Assembly (NCBI GenBank): GCA_001792895.1
Contig: MARA01000001.1
Location: 3,286,001 to 3,350,000 of the forward strand
DNA from: Lentinus brumalis
Taxonomy: Eukaryota > Basidiomycota > Agaricomycetes > Polyporales > Polyporaceae
Direction: 5' to 3'
Length of the DNA stretch: 64,000 nt
Part shown: positions 10,479 to 22,900 of the stretch, in pieces
Numbering within the stretch: the stretch's first letter is position 1
Layout of the letters: every line of letters begins with the position of its first letter
Notes under the pieces: generated by a model
Told to the model about the DNA's origin: nothing
The model's input: the letters and a program-made list of their open reading frames with translations, nothing else
Databases searched by the model: none
Translations under genes and position numbers: made by a program

Positions 10479-13033
10479 CGCTAGGAGTCTGCGAGCCAGA
10501 GAGAAGAGGGAAGGGGAAGGGGAAAGGTGAGCCTGAGACGCGCCGAACCTGACGAAGTAGGCGGTTTCGTTTCCGTCCACGATGGGGCCACAAGCGTCAG
10601 CCGCTATTGCACGTCAACAGACGTCAACGCTTTACGGTGGCGACTAGGACTAGTATATACAGGTTCCAAGGACGATACATTTGATTGAAAAGTCGCATCC
10701 GAATATTCAGAGGGTATAGGGGAGGAGGAGGGTAGAAGCCACGCTGGAGTTTGAGAAGGATGGGTGTCAGTGCGATGTGCACCAAGAGGGTGGCAGAAAG
10801 TGAATCACTTACCGGAAGTCCTAAAAGTGCAATAAGCAACTTTCCGGGGACCCCCTCCCCCCCTCCCCCGTGGGAAAGTACTTTATATAGTATGTTTTCC
10901 GTATGTCAGACGACATACCCTTCCGAATCAGGATGAGAGAAATAAACATACGAGACGAACGACTGCCGGCTGTCAGTGGTATGCTTTCCCACCTGTTTCA
11001 GTGTTAGAAAGCGCGAGTCCATGCACAATCTGCGACTGAGAGGGGGAAACGTCTGAGCGTCCTACATCCTAATATGGCCATGCAGACGCCCACACTACGC
11101 CCACTTGCCATGCCTGAGTTGCTCGACACTAGTCGCAGTCCTATATACTCCCTACATGGAGTCTATGTTGCTCCAGGACACGTTGTACCTGCTTGGGAGA
11201 CTCATATGATTATATATCAAGTCCCCAAGGGCTCCCACAGATGACCTCCCGAAAGTGCAACAAGACCCCCGAGACCCCCCTCCCCCCCTTAGACGCCCAG
11301 TACCCACGGTCTCGGACTTTTCCGACATCAGCAAAACTCCGAAACAATTCCGTGCGAGGGCGTGCACGCACGCGTACACGCAAGCCCGCCAATCCTGCCG
11401 ATTTTGGCTGAGATTGTGCGGTATCGCTGAGGGTTTGTAAGTACCCGCAATCATGGCTGTCTACGAGAGAGCAAGCGCGCGTACACGAAATCCTACCGAT
11501 CGAACACAATCCAGCCAAGCGCGTGGCCTGATTACGGTCGATTGGGGAGGCTGGCGTGCGATTGGGTAGGTTTACGGGCAATTCGCCAAATCAGAGCTGC
11601 TTGGCTCACATAACCATACTCCGGAGCAGTCTGTTCACGGCATGATGCAAGGAGGAATGATTACTGATATATATACATTACAGGTAGAGCGACGAGTAAG
11701 GAGTTACCTATAAACTTACCTACCCATCGCTGCTGGCCTCACCGCTTGTACACAGATCTCCTCCACGCCCTCGGAGTCGCCGATGAGCGCTGTGGCCCCG
11801 TCAATCGCTCGCCTGCTCGAGCGCATAGATTGGTCAGCGTCCGGTGTACGGTGCCTCTCAGTGGAAAGGCACAGATCGGGGGGCGGATGTCGGAAATGCA
11901 AATCATCTATGACCGGTGCGAGAACGCGGGAGGAAGACATACCTTGATTCACGGACGTGGGAAGGGGACAAATGCGCACCTTCGAGTATGAAGACCTACC
12001 GGGTCGTAATATGTACGCCAGAGGTCGCGACAATTGGACGCACCTTGTGGGACAGGTAAGAGCCGAAATTGTGAGGACATACCATGCAGAGGATATGCAT
12101 ACAGCGGACAATACTCACCAGAAGTCTGGAAAGACGCGTGTATATGCGTCTTCTACACGCATCTCCGAGTTCACGGGACCACACTGGATCGCGTTGCACA
12201 GGGATAAGCGATGGCAGGACCATCGAAGAGGAGGAGACGAAGGGGTGAGTGATGCTGCGAGTACGAAGTCGGAGGGAGGGAGGACGACTGACCTCAACTC
12301 ACGGGGACGCACTCACCTATCCTGATGGAGGCTGCGAGAGATCGAGGAGTACTCATCGGACAGGTACAGTATAGCTGACTGTATGCGTCTCCCAGATCAA
12401 TCTCCTACGTTTCTTGAACTATGCCCGGACAGTCGAGTACGTGAGAGACCGGTGGAAGCAGCATAAGGATGATCAAAGATGTTCAGAGAGGAACGAGGAG
12501 GGGTGAGCAAAGGAACGAGCGAGCGAGTGAACCGAGGTGTCACAGGGAGACAAGAGAGACGAGCTGAGATGGTGGTGGGATGAAGCAAAAGAGCGAGGCA
12601 CATCGAAGTGCGCGATGGCGTGCTTTTGAAGGTAGAGTCCATGCTACGTCATGCATATATGGCCTTAAGTCGCGCCAGTCATGTGACCGCGGGGACCGCC
12701 CGGACTTTGGAGATGAGTCCAACATATTGGGTGAACGGGGTTTCCGTGAGCACACATATGTGCGTAAACTTAAACGACACTTGGCCTACCTCATAACACA
12801 CGAGCAAGCTTGGGATCACGGTCAAGTAGGCCGGTGGATTGCGGTGGATTGGCAGGATCGCGCATGCACGCATGTACCCTCAAGCCTGCCCTAGACTTGG
12901 TAAGTCAGCCAACCCAGCCCGTACAGATTGACATTTTGCTGATGGATGCCACCCTCTTGATGTGCACCAACCGAAACGGGATTCGGCGCGACGCTGTGAG
13001 GAACTCGTCGCAGGGGAGGCGGGGGTTAGATGT
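10479..13033. other. 2.5-kb intergenic region, no gene recognised
   Basis: Neither strand shows a conserved domain. The region has two C-rich tracts (about 10850-10871 and 11264-11289) and a short inverted repeat (GTATGTC at 10901 with GACATAC at 10912). It separates ordinary genes on the left from the FunK1 array on the right and may be degraded repeat sequence. Confidence 0.4.
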
Positions 13034-15693
13034 TCAGGTTCCCGCCTGCTTGCGTGCATGCTGCTTCTGGATCCTTCGGCTCCTGCGCAAACGCGACGGC
13101 GGAGGCGGAGGGGGAGGAGAAGGGGAGCCGATCTTCCTCCTGCGGGCGGGCGGCGGGGTAGGAGATCGCGACCAGGAGTCACCATCATCTTCACGGCGCC
13201 GTTTGTGCACGCCGCAGCCATATGAGGGACGGTTCAGGAATGTGGGCATGTCTGCATAGTAGATGCTGCTGGACCGGGGGTGTTCATGGACCGTGCGATC
13301 ATTGGCGTCGAGGGCGCGTGTCTGCAAGAAATGGGACCAGAAACCCTCGACGTTCTTCACTGTCCACAGCTTCGAATCCCTGTAAACGGGTAATTCATCG
13401 TCTTCGTCACTGAGATCGGACTTGCCGTCCTCGTTGTTGCTAGGCTCGTGCGCTCCCAACTCGACGTCCTCCTCGAATGGGTAATCCACTTCCTTCTCTC
13501 TAGGCAGTCCCCGGGGCCGAAAGAGGTCTGCCATGGTATTGACCCAGTACTGCATGGCAGGTGCGAACCCTGCGCTCTCGGTGAACCGCTGGGAGGCGAG
13601 GTTGATGACCTTCCCGCCACCACCTACGAAATCTACACCGTCGGGTGCACTGTGCTCGAAGAAGCTTGAGAAAGAGTCGGCAAGCTGCCGCTGCGTGAGC
13701 TTGTGAGGTAACCAGAGGAAAGCACAATACAGGACGACGTAGAACATCGATTCCATATCGTCCTGGAGAGTTTGCTTGCGTCTGAGGCCATTGGCGAGCA
13801 TGCGGAAGCCCATAAACTCCCATGTACCCTAAACATAAACAATTAGCAATGAGTGCCTGCAGCGAAACTATGAGAGCTCACCGCGCGACCCCGCCTCGAT
13901 GCCGCACCCGATGCGTCTACGCCACAGAACGCGTCCCAATCGATGAGATAACCCCGCCGAACAGTACAACCTGGTTCCGCCACCAGTATGATGTTACCGA
14001 GACTGATATCTCGGTGCAGGCGGGAGGCCTTGTAGCGCGCATCTGAAATAGCTGTGGAGTACCTCAGTAACTGGGCTGCTGAATGTCTTGGCGGAAATGC
14101 AAACCTCGAAGAACATCAAGTGTGGCCGTCAGAAGTTCCTCCGTCCCGCTAAAGTGCCGCAGGGTATATCCCACGTCGCGAAGTACCACCCTGTAGTGAA
14201 CGGACTTGGTGAACTGGTACACCTTGCCCCTGACTTTGCACGTCCATGGTCTCACTGGACTGAATTCATCGGTAAATGTCACCTGTATTTCCCAAGCTTG
14301 ATGATTATCAGTATCACACCAACACTTATAAACAAACAACACTCACGTTCAACCTTCGTCTCGCCCTGGATGGGAAATTTCTCTGGGACATCACCATGAC
14401 ATATTACCGCAGGAATGTTCCGCACGCCCTTATCAATCATGCTCGCAAGGACTGATCCCTCCTCATCGTGACTGAGCCAGGTATCCTTCAGGAAGACGAC
14501 CCGATGTGTGGATGTGTCGACAGCCCAGAAGCCCTTCGTACCCTTACCAGCCAAGGTGAGCGGTGATATGACTGGGCGCGAGACCAGAAACCGATGGATG
14601 GTATCTGCCTTGGCAATTGCGTCCTGCTATAGAACGTGTATGGCCGCAACATGGTTTGGCTCGTAGTGTTCGGTGACCGCTCGATCAGCTCCGCGCCATC
14701 GACCTGCAGTTGAGATCGTACGTGGGCCCGGATGCATCTCGAGAAGAGACTCTCTTCCTCGGGCGACGCAGGCTGAACAGTGCGGTCGTGCCCGCGCTTG
14801 TACTCGCGTGCCTGCGAGTACCTCCATACGAACTCGCAGAGCAAGTCCGGCTGCGCACGGATATCGAAAGACTCCGTGACGATACATCCGGCGCGATCCC
14901 ATCGGAAAAGACGGGCACGAGAACCGGCAATGGCGGCAGAGAAGAGACAGAGGCGAGGCTGACGTGCAAAGATCTCTATGGCGTATGAGATTTGCTGGCC
15001 GAGGGACCTGTTCGCGAAGAGGGCGGACTGATCGTCCCAGAACTTGGAGGCGAGGTCATGGGAATGGGGCTTTCCGTCTGTGGCACCACTTGGGGATCCG
15101 TGAAGAGGTCGTACGCTGAATCCCCGGCAATGACCTCGATGAAGAGCTCAGCGTAGCCGAGTTCGGTACGCGATCCTGGTTCGCCATTCTTGACGGTCTC
15201 CAGGTTCTCCTCCCGATAGACACATATGTGTGGCAACATATGTCCGAGTGATGTGGGATGTGGGGAGCTCGCGGAGGCGTTGTCGAAGACGAACCCAGGG
15301 CATCTGCTCTTCCCCTTCACTTTCTTGTTCAGTGCCGTGATCTTCGAATTTTCCTGATGAATGATGGGGAGAGAGAAGAAAGCGAAAGAAACGTACCAAG
15401 GGTCCGTATACGTCCGCAGCACTGGTTCCTTTAGAGGGCACTGACTTGAATGCGCTCTTGCTGGAGGGCATCATGGTCCGTGGGGGTGCACCTACGCCGA
15501 GAAACGCCCGCATGAAGTCCGAGACTGGCATCGGTCCCAACGTCCATTCCTTGTAATCCTCCACATTGCGGTTGTTGCGAGCCTCCGCTGCTCTGGGATC
15601 CGGGCCCTTGACGCGATGCAGATGTTCGTCGAGCGCCATGGGCATGTCGTAGCCATAGTTGGGCGAAACACGCATCGGTGGGCCTTGCGACAT
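13034..15693 (-). pseudogene. FunK1 kinase copy 1, damaged
   Basis: Five-exon FunK1 (fungal-type protein kinase) gene starting at the ATG at 15693 (MSQGPPMRV). The N-terminal domain has WTLGPMPVSDFMRAF. The core contains LFRWDRAGCIVTESFDIR, GTKGFWAVD and VVFLKDTW (the ATP-binding Lys), HYRVVLRDVGY, LHRDISLGNIILV (catalytic loop), YLIDWDAF (metal Asp) and LQDDMESMFYVVLYCAFLWLP. The C-terminal tail is acidic, then Pro-rich, and ends in a basic segment (RLRRSRRI). Lesions: one base missing at the GGGG run 15092-15095 (plus-strand numbering), one near 14680 (GG reduced to G), and an in-frame TAG at 14627-14629 where paralogs have Gln or Glu (VLxQ). The nonsense codon suggests true loss of function even if the single-base losses are sequencing errors. 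Confidence 0.75.
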
Positions 15694-16401
15694 ACCGTGT
15701 AGAGTCCGGGAGCGGGAGGGTGATTGAGAAGCAAGAGCAATAGATTGCGAGGCGCGAGCTACAAGTAAGCGGAAAAGGTTCGCATTGCCATGTGTCATCG
15801 ATGTCGCAAAGCCAACGACAATAACAAGGTCGCTCGGGTGACATCCTTCTGATACCTGCCATTGTCCTCAGCTTGTCTCCCTATCCTGGTACTTATCCAG
15901 AACTAGAAGGCTCCGAGTCTTGAGGCCGTGAGGAGTGGAGGGAGCCAATGGAGACTGTGGAGACCTCGAATAAATTGTGTAGTACTTGCAGCGTGCTAGT
16001 ACAGAGACGGTGTTCAAGTTGACGTTGGGGAAGAAGAGGACGTAGGCACCGAAGACAGGTGGCACGGTTGCGTTGCGCCAGGTTGCGCCACGCATGGAAG
16101 TCAAACAAATTCTCATGAATGGATCTGTGTATGTCTCGGCGACACAGTCGAAAACAGTGTATTAGCCAGGTCTAGAACAAGAGCCACGAGTTCTCGTATC
16201 GAACGTAAGTGATACGACAACGTAGCGAAACAGAGCACCGAACGGCAGCATCGCACAGAAAATTGGGAACGAGATCAACGCAACGAGGAAGCGTACAATG
16301 CAGATGTCAGACGTTGCGCCTCTGGGCATAACAGACAAGAGCACCCCGGGAGCGCATCTCTCATCACCGAAGGCACATAATGCCCCCAGCAGATATACAC
16401 C
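15694..16401. other. Spacer between FunK1 copies 1 and 2
   Basis: No exon is recognised. This 0.7-kb stretch is upstream of copy 1 and downstream of copy 2 and should carry the promoter of copy 1. Confidence 0.4.
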
Positions 16402-19112
16402 TCACTTGCGAGGCAGCTTCCGCAGGCGCCCCGTGCCACGCGTAGAGTTGAGGAGTCGGCTTCCGGACGAAGCAGCGTCGTCATGAGGCTGGATGAACCT
16501 CGCACTGCGTCTGGGTGCGGTTGGAGGCACTGGGTGCGGCAGCGACGAAAGCGTAGCAGACGCCTGGAGAGGAGGGCGCGGGGATGCAGGATGCACCTGT
16601 GGAGGCAATGAGTCCGATATCCTTGGATCGGGAGTCAGCCTGCGCAGTGTGCCAGAGCCATATGAAGCACAGCTGACAAGCGAGTCGTCGTCGTAGTAAA
16701 CGCCGGTGGCTCGAGGATGGTTATGGACGATCCTGTCGTGTGATTCTAGGGTGTGGGTACGCAGGAAATCAGACCAGAATCTGTCCACGTTGTCGACGGC
16801 GACCTTGGCAACCCGTCGAAGGCTCCTTCGGGACAGAAACTGGCTCCGCCGAGCTCGATCTCGCAGTGACTCCAGACGACGACTTGGATCGCATGGACCA
16901 GCAAAGGTCCATCATGGAATGGACCCAGTTCTTGAGTGCAGGATTGAATTCAACCTTCCCCGTGAAGGTGCACGTGATGGCGTTTAAGATCTTCGCCCCT
17001 CCGCCTTGAAGTTCGCCCATGTAGGTATTACGAAAGTCGAAGAATGTGGCCATCAAGGCATCCAGTTCGGGGTCGGAGAGGTCATGCGGTAACCACAGGA
17101 AGGCGCAGTAGAGGACGACGTAGAAGAGCGACTCCATGTCATCTTCCAGAGTCTGCCTACGCTGCACACCTGAACGGTCCAACATAACCGCGGACATGAA
17201 CTCCCACGTTCCCTACACACGATGTCAACCGTCTGGTAAATGTTCAGTTTGGCGCAAACTTTGTTGGTGGACTCACCGCACGCCCCTCGTATACTAGTCT
17301 CCAAAGCCGACCATAATAGGAAACCGGGATGACAATCGATCCCTTCTACTCGTATACTGCGGCGCCTGCATCGTCGATCTTGCAGGACGCATCCCAGTCA
17401 ATGCGGTAACCCCGTCGCGTAGAGCGGCCCGGCTCTGCAACCAAGACAATGTTTCCCAAGCTGATGTCGCGATGTATGCGCGAGTCTAAGGTCCTGGCAT
17501 CCGACATTGCTACTTCAAGAATTAGCATATGCTGCACAACGCAGAGAGATACAGGCACATCGGACCTTGAAAGACATCAAGTTGCATGTAAGAGCTCTTC
17601 TGTTCCCTTCAGGTCCTTGAGGCCGTAACCAGCTATTCCAAGCACTAACCGGTAGTGCACGCATTTGTTCAAAGAGAACTTCTGACCTAGGAGCGCACAG
17701 ACCCAAGGTTCCGAGCAGTACTCATCCATAATCGTCATCTGGGACTCGTACACTAGTTCCCATTCAGCGCGGTGTCGTGCATGCCCATAATAGACGACTC
17801 ACATTCGAACTTGCGCTCCTCATCCGGGATGAAGTCTGGCACCTCACCATGCCACTCTACCTGAGGGATGTTCCGCACGCCCTTCTCACTCAACCTCTCC
17901 AGGGTATCCCCTTCCAGCGCGAGAGTGCGCCAAGTATCCTTGAGGAAGATGACCTTGCGGCTCAGTGCATCCACAGCCCAGAACCCCCTAGTGCCCTTGC
18001 CGACCAAGCACAACGGTGATATGACAGGGCGAGAGACGATATAGTGGCGTATTGCGTCCCCTTTAGCGACAGCATCCTGCTCGAGGACATGAATCACGGT
18101 GACGTGGTTGGGGAGATAATGCTCCGAAAGCGCGTTCTCGACCTCCGAGTCGTCGAGTGTGAGCTGGGACCGAATGTGAGATGTGATGCACTCTACGAAG
18201 ACGGCTTCCTCTGCTGGCCTAGCTGGTTGAACGGTTGGATCACGGCCACGTCCGCCGTCGGATGCCTGAGAGAATCGCCACAGGAAATTGCACAGAAGTT
18301 CCGGCTGAACGCGGACATCAAAAAATTCAGTAACGATACATCCCATACGGTCCCAACGGAACAGACGTGCGCGCGAACCAAACATGGCCACAGTGTAGAG
18401 GAAGACGCGAGGTTGGCGCGCGAAGATCTCGGTGACGTAGGAGATGTGCTGCCCAAGAGCTCTGTCGAGGAAGCAATTGAATGTAGCGTCCTTCGAGCGG
18501 TTTAAGAACTCATGGAGGCTCGAGTATCGTCATGCGCGTCCTTTGGCGGGTCCGTGAAGAAGTCTTGAGTGGGATCGGCAGCAACTTCCATGAAGAGCTC
18601 GGTATAGCCTAGCTCCATACGTGACTGTGGACCGGCACTCCGAACAACCTTCTCCTGGTCCATCCGGTAGAGGCACGCGTGAGGTTTCATGTGCCCCAGT
18701 TGGTAGGAGTGTGTGGCGCGGGCGGACGCGTTGTCGAACACGCACCTGCTCTTATGTTTGGTAGTCTTGTTGAGCGATGTAACGACGAAGCCCCCTCTCA
18801 AAGAGCACAGATACTCACTAGAGGGCCATGGATTTCTTCAGCAGTAGCAGCGCGAGGGGGCACAGAGTTAAAGGCATTCCTGCTGGACAACATACCGTCT
18901 GATATCTCGTCTGATGGCCCGAAGAAATATCGCATGAACTCCGCAACAGGCATGGGGCCCAACGTCCACTCCCTGGAATCCTCGACGTATCGTCTGATGA
19001 GCTGCTCCGCGCTCTCAGGCTCGAAACCTTTGACCATATTTGAGTTCGGGTCGAAGGCCAACGGTACTTCATAGACGCAGAGGGGTGACGATGTTGTGGA
19101 TGGCATTGTCAT
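16402..19112 (-). pseudogene. FunK1 kinase copy 2, damaged
   Basis: Minus-strand FunK1 gene starting at the ATG at 19112 (another at 19106). Recognisable parts in order: WTLGPMPVAEFMRYFF, RCVFDNASARATHS, ELGYTELFMEV, HISYVTEIFARQPRV, LFRWDRMGCIVTEFFD, GTRGFWAVD, VIFLKDTW, HYRLVLGIAGYGLKDLKGTEELLHAT, IHRDISLGNIVLV, RIDWDASC, LEDDMESLFYVVLYCAFLWLP and FWSDFLRTHTLESHDRIVH, ending in a basic tail (PRRSARF). Lesions: a one-base loss near 18515, a two-base loss near 17577-17582 that creates a stop after LLHAT, a 63-bp insertion with a stop at 17296-17358, and a frame change near 16812. The insertion and the two-base loss are hard to explain as sequencing noise, so a pseudogene is favoured. Confidence 0.7.
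17286..17358 (-). repeat. 53-bp insertion flanked by 10-bp direct repeats, within FunK1 copy 2
   Basis: The decamer CTCGTATACT occurs at 17286-17295 and again at 17349-17358. Removing one copy and the 53 bp between restores the frame found in paralogs (VYEGRA, compare HEGRAV in copy 4). The inserted segment brings an in-frame TAG. The repeat looks like a target-site duplication of a small insertion. No clear terminal inverted repeat is seen. Confidence 0.55.
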
Positions 19113-19630
19113 TGTGGATGGCAAGCCTACAGAGAGCAAGAGAGTGGAGGAGGGCTCGCCGGGCAGATGTAGGTCTGCACAAGAGTAGTACCTCGGGCGT
19201 CTGCTGGTTCAGCCACGCCACTCCCACGTTGCCGGTAGCAGATACTACGACAGCAAATGACAGCGAGAACAAATGTATATGAAGGCAAGTACAGAACTAC
19301 AAAGTATAACAACACGCGCAAGAGTCAAACTATGCCAACATCCGTGATGAGATCCATATGCATATGGGGAATGCTTATTCGCGTGCATGGTGCATGGTGT
19401 AGACTGTGAGAAGTGCCAGAGGAAGTTGTAAAACAAATCAGTCCGTTCACGGAGATCGAAGGATTCAGTGACAACGCATCCAGCACGGTCCCAGCGGAGG
19501 AGCCGTGCCCGTGAGCCAGCCAAGGAAACGGAGAAAACGGAAACTCAATGTTGACGGGCGAAGATCTCTGTGACGTACGCGATGTGCTGACCCAAGGCTC
19601 TATCTCGATGCTTCCTAACCTCCAGGTCCT

Positions 19631-19907
19631 TGTTGAAGGGGGCACCTAACGCAGTGTACGCACCCGGCAACTCACCTGTGTGAACGCTAGTGCAGTGGCA
19701 CGAGAGGAGGCAGAGTGCGACTTGTGTATTGGCCCTGCAGGGGCTGTCCTTAAATACTACTTACAGGGCGGATTATGTAATACCAGTGAATACTAAATAA
19801 AGTAACTGATATCAATCACTGATAAGTGATAACTTATTCACATGCATCAATACGGCTCCACCGGTCATCCGTGAACCGGTCGGCCCGGAACTCATCCGAG
19901 TTCAACA
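19631..19907 (-). repeat. 3' LTR of the copia element
   Basis: 277 bp, ends TGTTGAA..TTCAACA on the plus strand. Preceded by the target duplication GTCCT at 19626-19630. Base-by-base reading against 25251-25527 found no difference. Confidence 0.9.
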
Positions 19908-19919
19908 CTCCCCCTCGCT
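19908..19919 (-). other. Polypurine tract of the copia element
   Basis: In element sense this reads AGCGAGGGGGAG and directly abuts the 3' LTR, the position used to prime second-strand synthesis. Confidence 0.7.
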
Positions 19920-19985
19920 AAGCACCACGGTAGTGTGCGCAAGCGTATGTGGCAAATCCGGTGAACGGATGGTGCCTGCTTGGCT

Positions 19986-22900
19986 CTAGGGGAACTCGAG
20001 ACCAAGCATAGCCCTGAACTTCAAGAACTTGACTCGCCCCAGGTTCTTGGTGAACATATCTGCAGGGTTGTTGTCGCTATCGACATAGAAGATCTCGACT
20101 TGCTTGTTGTCGACGACTTCCCGAATGTAGTGATAGCGGATGTCGATATGCTTCGACCGGCTCTCTGTCACAGGGTTGGACGAGATGAAGATAGAGCCTT
20201 GGTTGTCCCCGCAGATAGGGATTGGATTGAGCCTGTAGCCGATCTCACCCAGAAGGTTGCGAATCCAGACTACTTGACGGCTGCAATCGCTGAGTGCCAT
20301 GTACTCAGCTTCAGTGGACGAGAGCGCAATAGTCTTTTGTGCTCGAGAAGTCCAACTGAAAATCCCGTTCGCCAACTTCAGGAAATATCCTGTCTGAGAC
20401 CGTCGGGTCGCTGGATCCGAAGCCCAGTCGGAATCAGTGCAAGCTGTTAGGCCAAGACCCGAAGCTCCGTCATAGACAGCGAATAAGACTTGGTACCCAC
20501 AAGGTAGCGGCAGATGTAGAGTGCCTTACTCAATGGTCCTCGGATGGGTTGGCAGCAAACTGAGACAGTTTGACAACAGCATATGCAATGTCAGGTCGGG
20601 TACCCAACATGATGTAAAGAAGCGACCCGATGATGGTCTGGAACCTGCTACGGAGAGCTGGGTCAACCGGTGCAGTGTTTGCGACTGGTTGGTAGCCAGT
20701 GGGGAGAGGAGTCGGCGCAGACTTTGCGTTCTGCATGCCGCAGCGCAGTAGAACCTTCTCAAGGTAGGCGCATTGATCTATACGGATCTGACTGCCTTTC
20801 CTGAGAATACGCATGCGCAAGAAATCCTTGACTTCGCCAAGGTCTCGACACTCCCACTTCTCCATAAACTTCGCCTTTAGTTCAGCGACAAGGGACTTGT
20901 CAGGTCCACAGAAGAGGGCATCGTCAACATAGACGATGACGATCACAAAGGATCCGTCTTTCCTCCGATAGAGGAAGATTCCGGCATCAGAGCTTAGGCG
21001 TTTGAAACCTAGAAGCTCCATGGACTCGTTCAGGGTGCGCCACCACGCTAACCCTGCCTGCTTGAGTCCGTATAGAGCACGACGTAGCCGGAGTACTTTG
21101 TGCTCTTGGCCTTTGACTACGAAGCCTTCGGGCTGTTCCATGTAGATCTCCTCGTCGAGTTTGCCATAGAGGTAGGCATTTCGAACGTCAAGTCCAGAGA
21201 TGTACCAGTTCTCAAGCGCTGAGAGTGCGAGTATAAGGCGTACAGTCTCGAAACGGACGACGGGAGAGAAGATCTGGTCGAAGTCAATGCCTTCAACCTG
21301 GGAGTATCCCTTGGCAACTAGTCTGGCCTTCTTTCGATCGTCAGGTTTGACGTCGAAGACCCAGCGGTTCTTGATGACCTTACGCCCTTTGGGCCGGTCA
21401 ACCAGATCATAGACTTTGCGTCGCTCGAGTGCCTCAAGCTCTTCACGACACGCAGTCCGCCATTCCTCTTGCTGCGCCTTAGGTAGGCGAGCTATGTCAC
21501 GGAATGTCCAGTCTCTGACGTTGGACGTATCGGGATGATCAGCATCAACCGGTGTATTGCTTGCATGAGCAAGTGGTTGATGAGTCCTACTCCCCCTTCC
21601 CGGCATAGTTTTGCCAGAAGTGACTCTGCATCCGAGCCACGCAGCGCTTCGTCGACTTCGTCAGACGAATTTGAGTCAGGAGATTCTGCACGCTGCGGGT
21701 TAGACGCTTCATCCGAGGCGGATTGAGCAGGTTCGTCGCGTTGAGCAGGAACTTGTGGAGCAGAACTAGGTCCGGGAACCTGATCTTTCCGAGAACGTGG
21801 TTGGCTCGAGAGCGACTCGATGGCTTGCCAACGATTCGTTTCCATGCTCCCTGCTTTTCAATCTCTTTGTATTGTTCTACTGGGTGCCGTGACTCCCCGT
21901 AGACATTGCCTGGACGAGTCTTCGTCTTCCGCTCACGACCAGAGCGCCTTGGTGCAGGCGGCTCTTCCGGAGGAGGTGGCGGCGGACTAGGACTACGCTC
22001 ACGAGGTGGCGTAGGAGCGTCGTCACGCTCCGTGTCCTGTCCCTTTGATGGAAGGTTGTTGGGAGGACGACGTGACTCATCGTCGTCATTGGATCCCGGA
22101 GGAATGTGCGAATGCTGGTCCGCATGGTCAGGTTTCGGTGCTGGTTCAAGCAACCGAGTGTTTCGCCGCTTGCGCTGGTCAGGGCATTTGGGAAACATGT
22201 GTTCGTCAAACAATGCATGAGCTGAGGTGAACAAGACATTGTTTGGGGAGCGCATGAGCGATTTCCATGGCCTCCAGGTGCGACGCCAAGATAAGTCATG
22301 AGTTCAGACTTAGGCGAGAGTTTGTTCTTGCGAACGTCTTGGGGTATATGGACGTACGCACCGCACCCGAACACTCGAAGGTGACTTATGCGTGGAACTT
22401 CGCCATACAGAACTTCATAGGGTGTACGCCAGTTAAGGCGACGTATAGGAGTCTGTTGTATACGTGTGTGGCGTGTTCAAGTGAGAATTCCCACCAAGAT
22501 TCAGGAAGACAGGCGTCGTGGCGTAGAGACTCTGACTTCTCTGATAGCGTGCGAATGCAACGCTCAGCGCGACCGTTCTGCTGTGGAGTATGCGGTACGC
22601 TCTGAAGGATCTCAATGCCTTTTTCCTTCAGCATATTATCGAACACATCAGACTTGTATTCCCCCCTGCATCGGACATCCATTGTTGTATCTTCGTCTTG
22701 AACTGAGTCTCGACGTAAGCAATGAAGTGCCGGGTAGCCGCAAGTGCAGCGCTTTTGGCGCGCAAATTGACGGTCCACGCATGCGATGTATAGTCATCAA
22801 AGTAGATGATCGCATACCGATGCTTGTGGTAAGAAGCCACAGGGAAGGACTTAACGTCCGAGTGTATAAGCTGGAAGGGACGTGTAGCACGTCGCTTGGA

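Noticed and set aside
10901..10918. Inverted repeat GTATGTC/GACATAC.
   Set aside because: Seven-base arms without a T-run or neighbouring gene; expected by chance in 64 kb.
10850..11289. Two C-rich tracts that might form quadruplex or be a tandem repeat.
   Set aside because: They are not periodic and share little flanking sequence; simple low complexity explains them.
21906..21950. A PRRSGR motif in the copia linker, like the FunK1 tail motif.
   Set aside because: RRSxR words are common in basic low-complexity copia linkers; no other similarity supports a shared origin.
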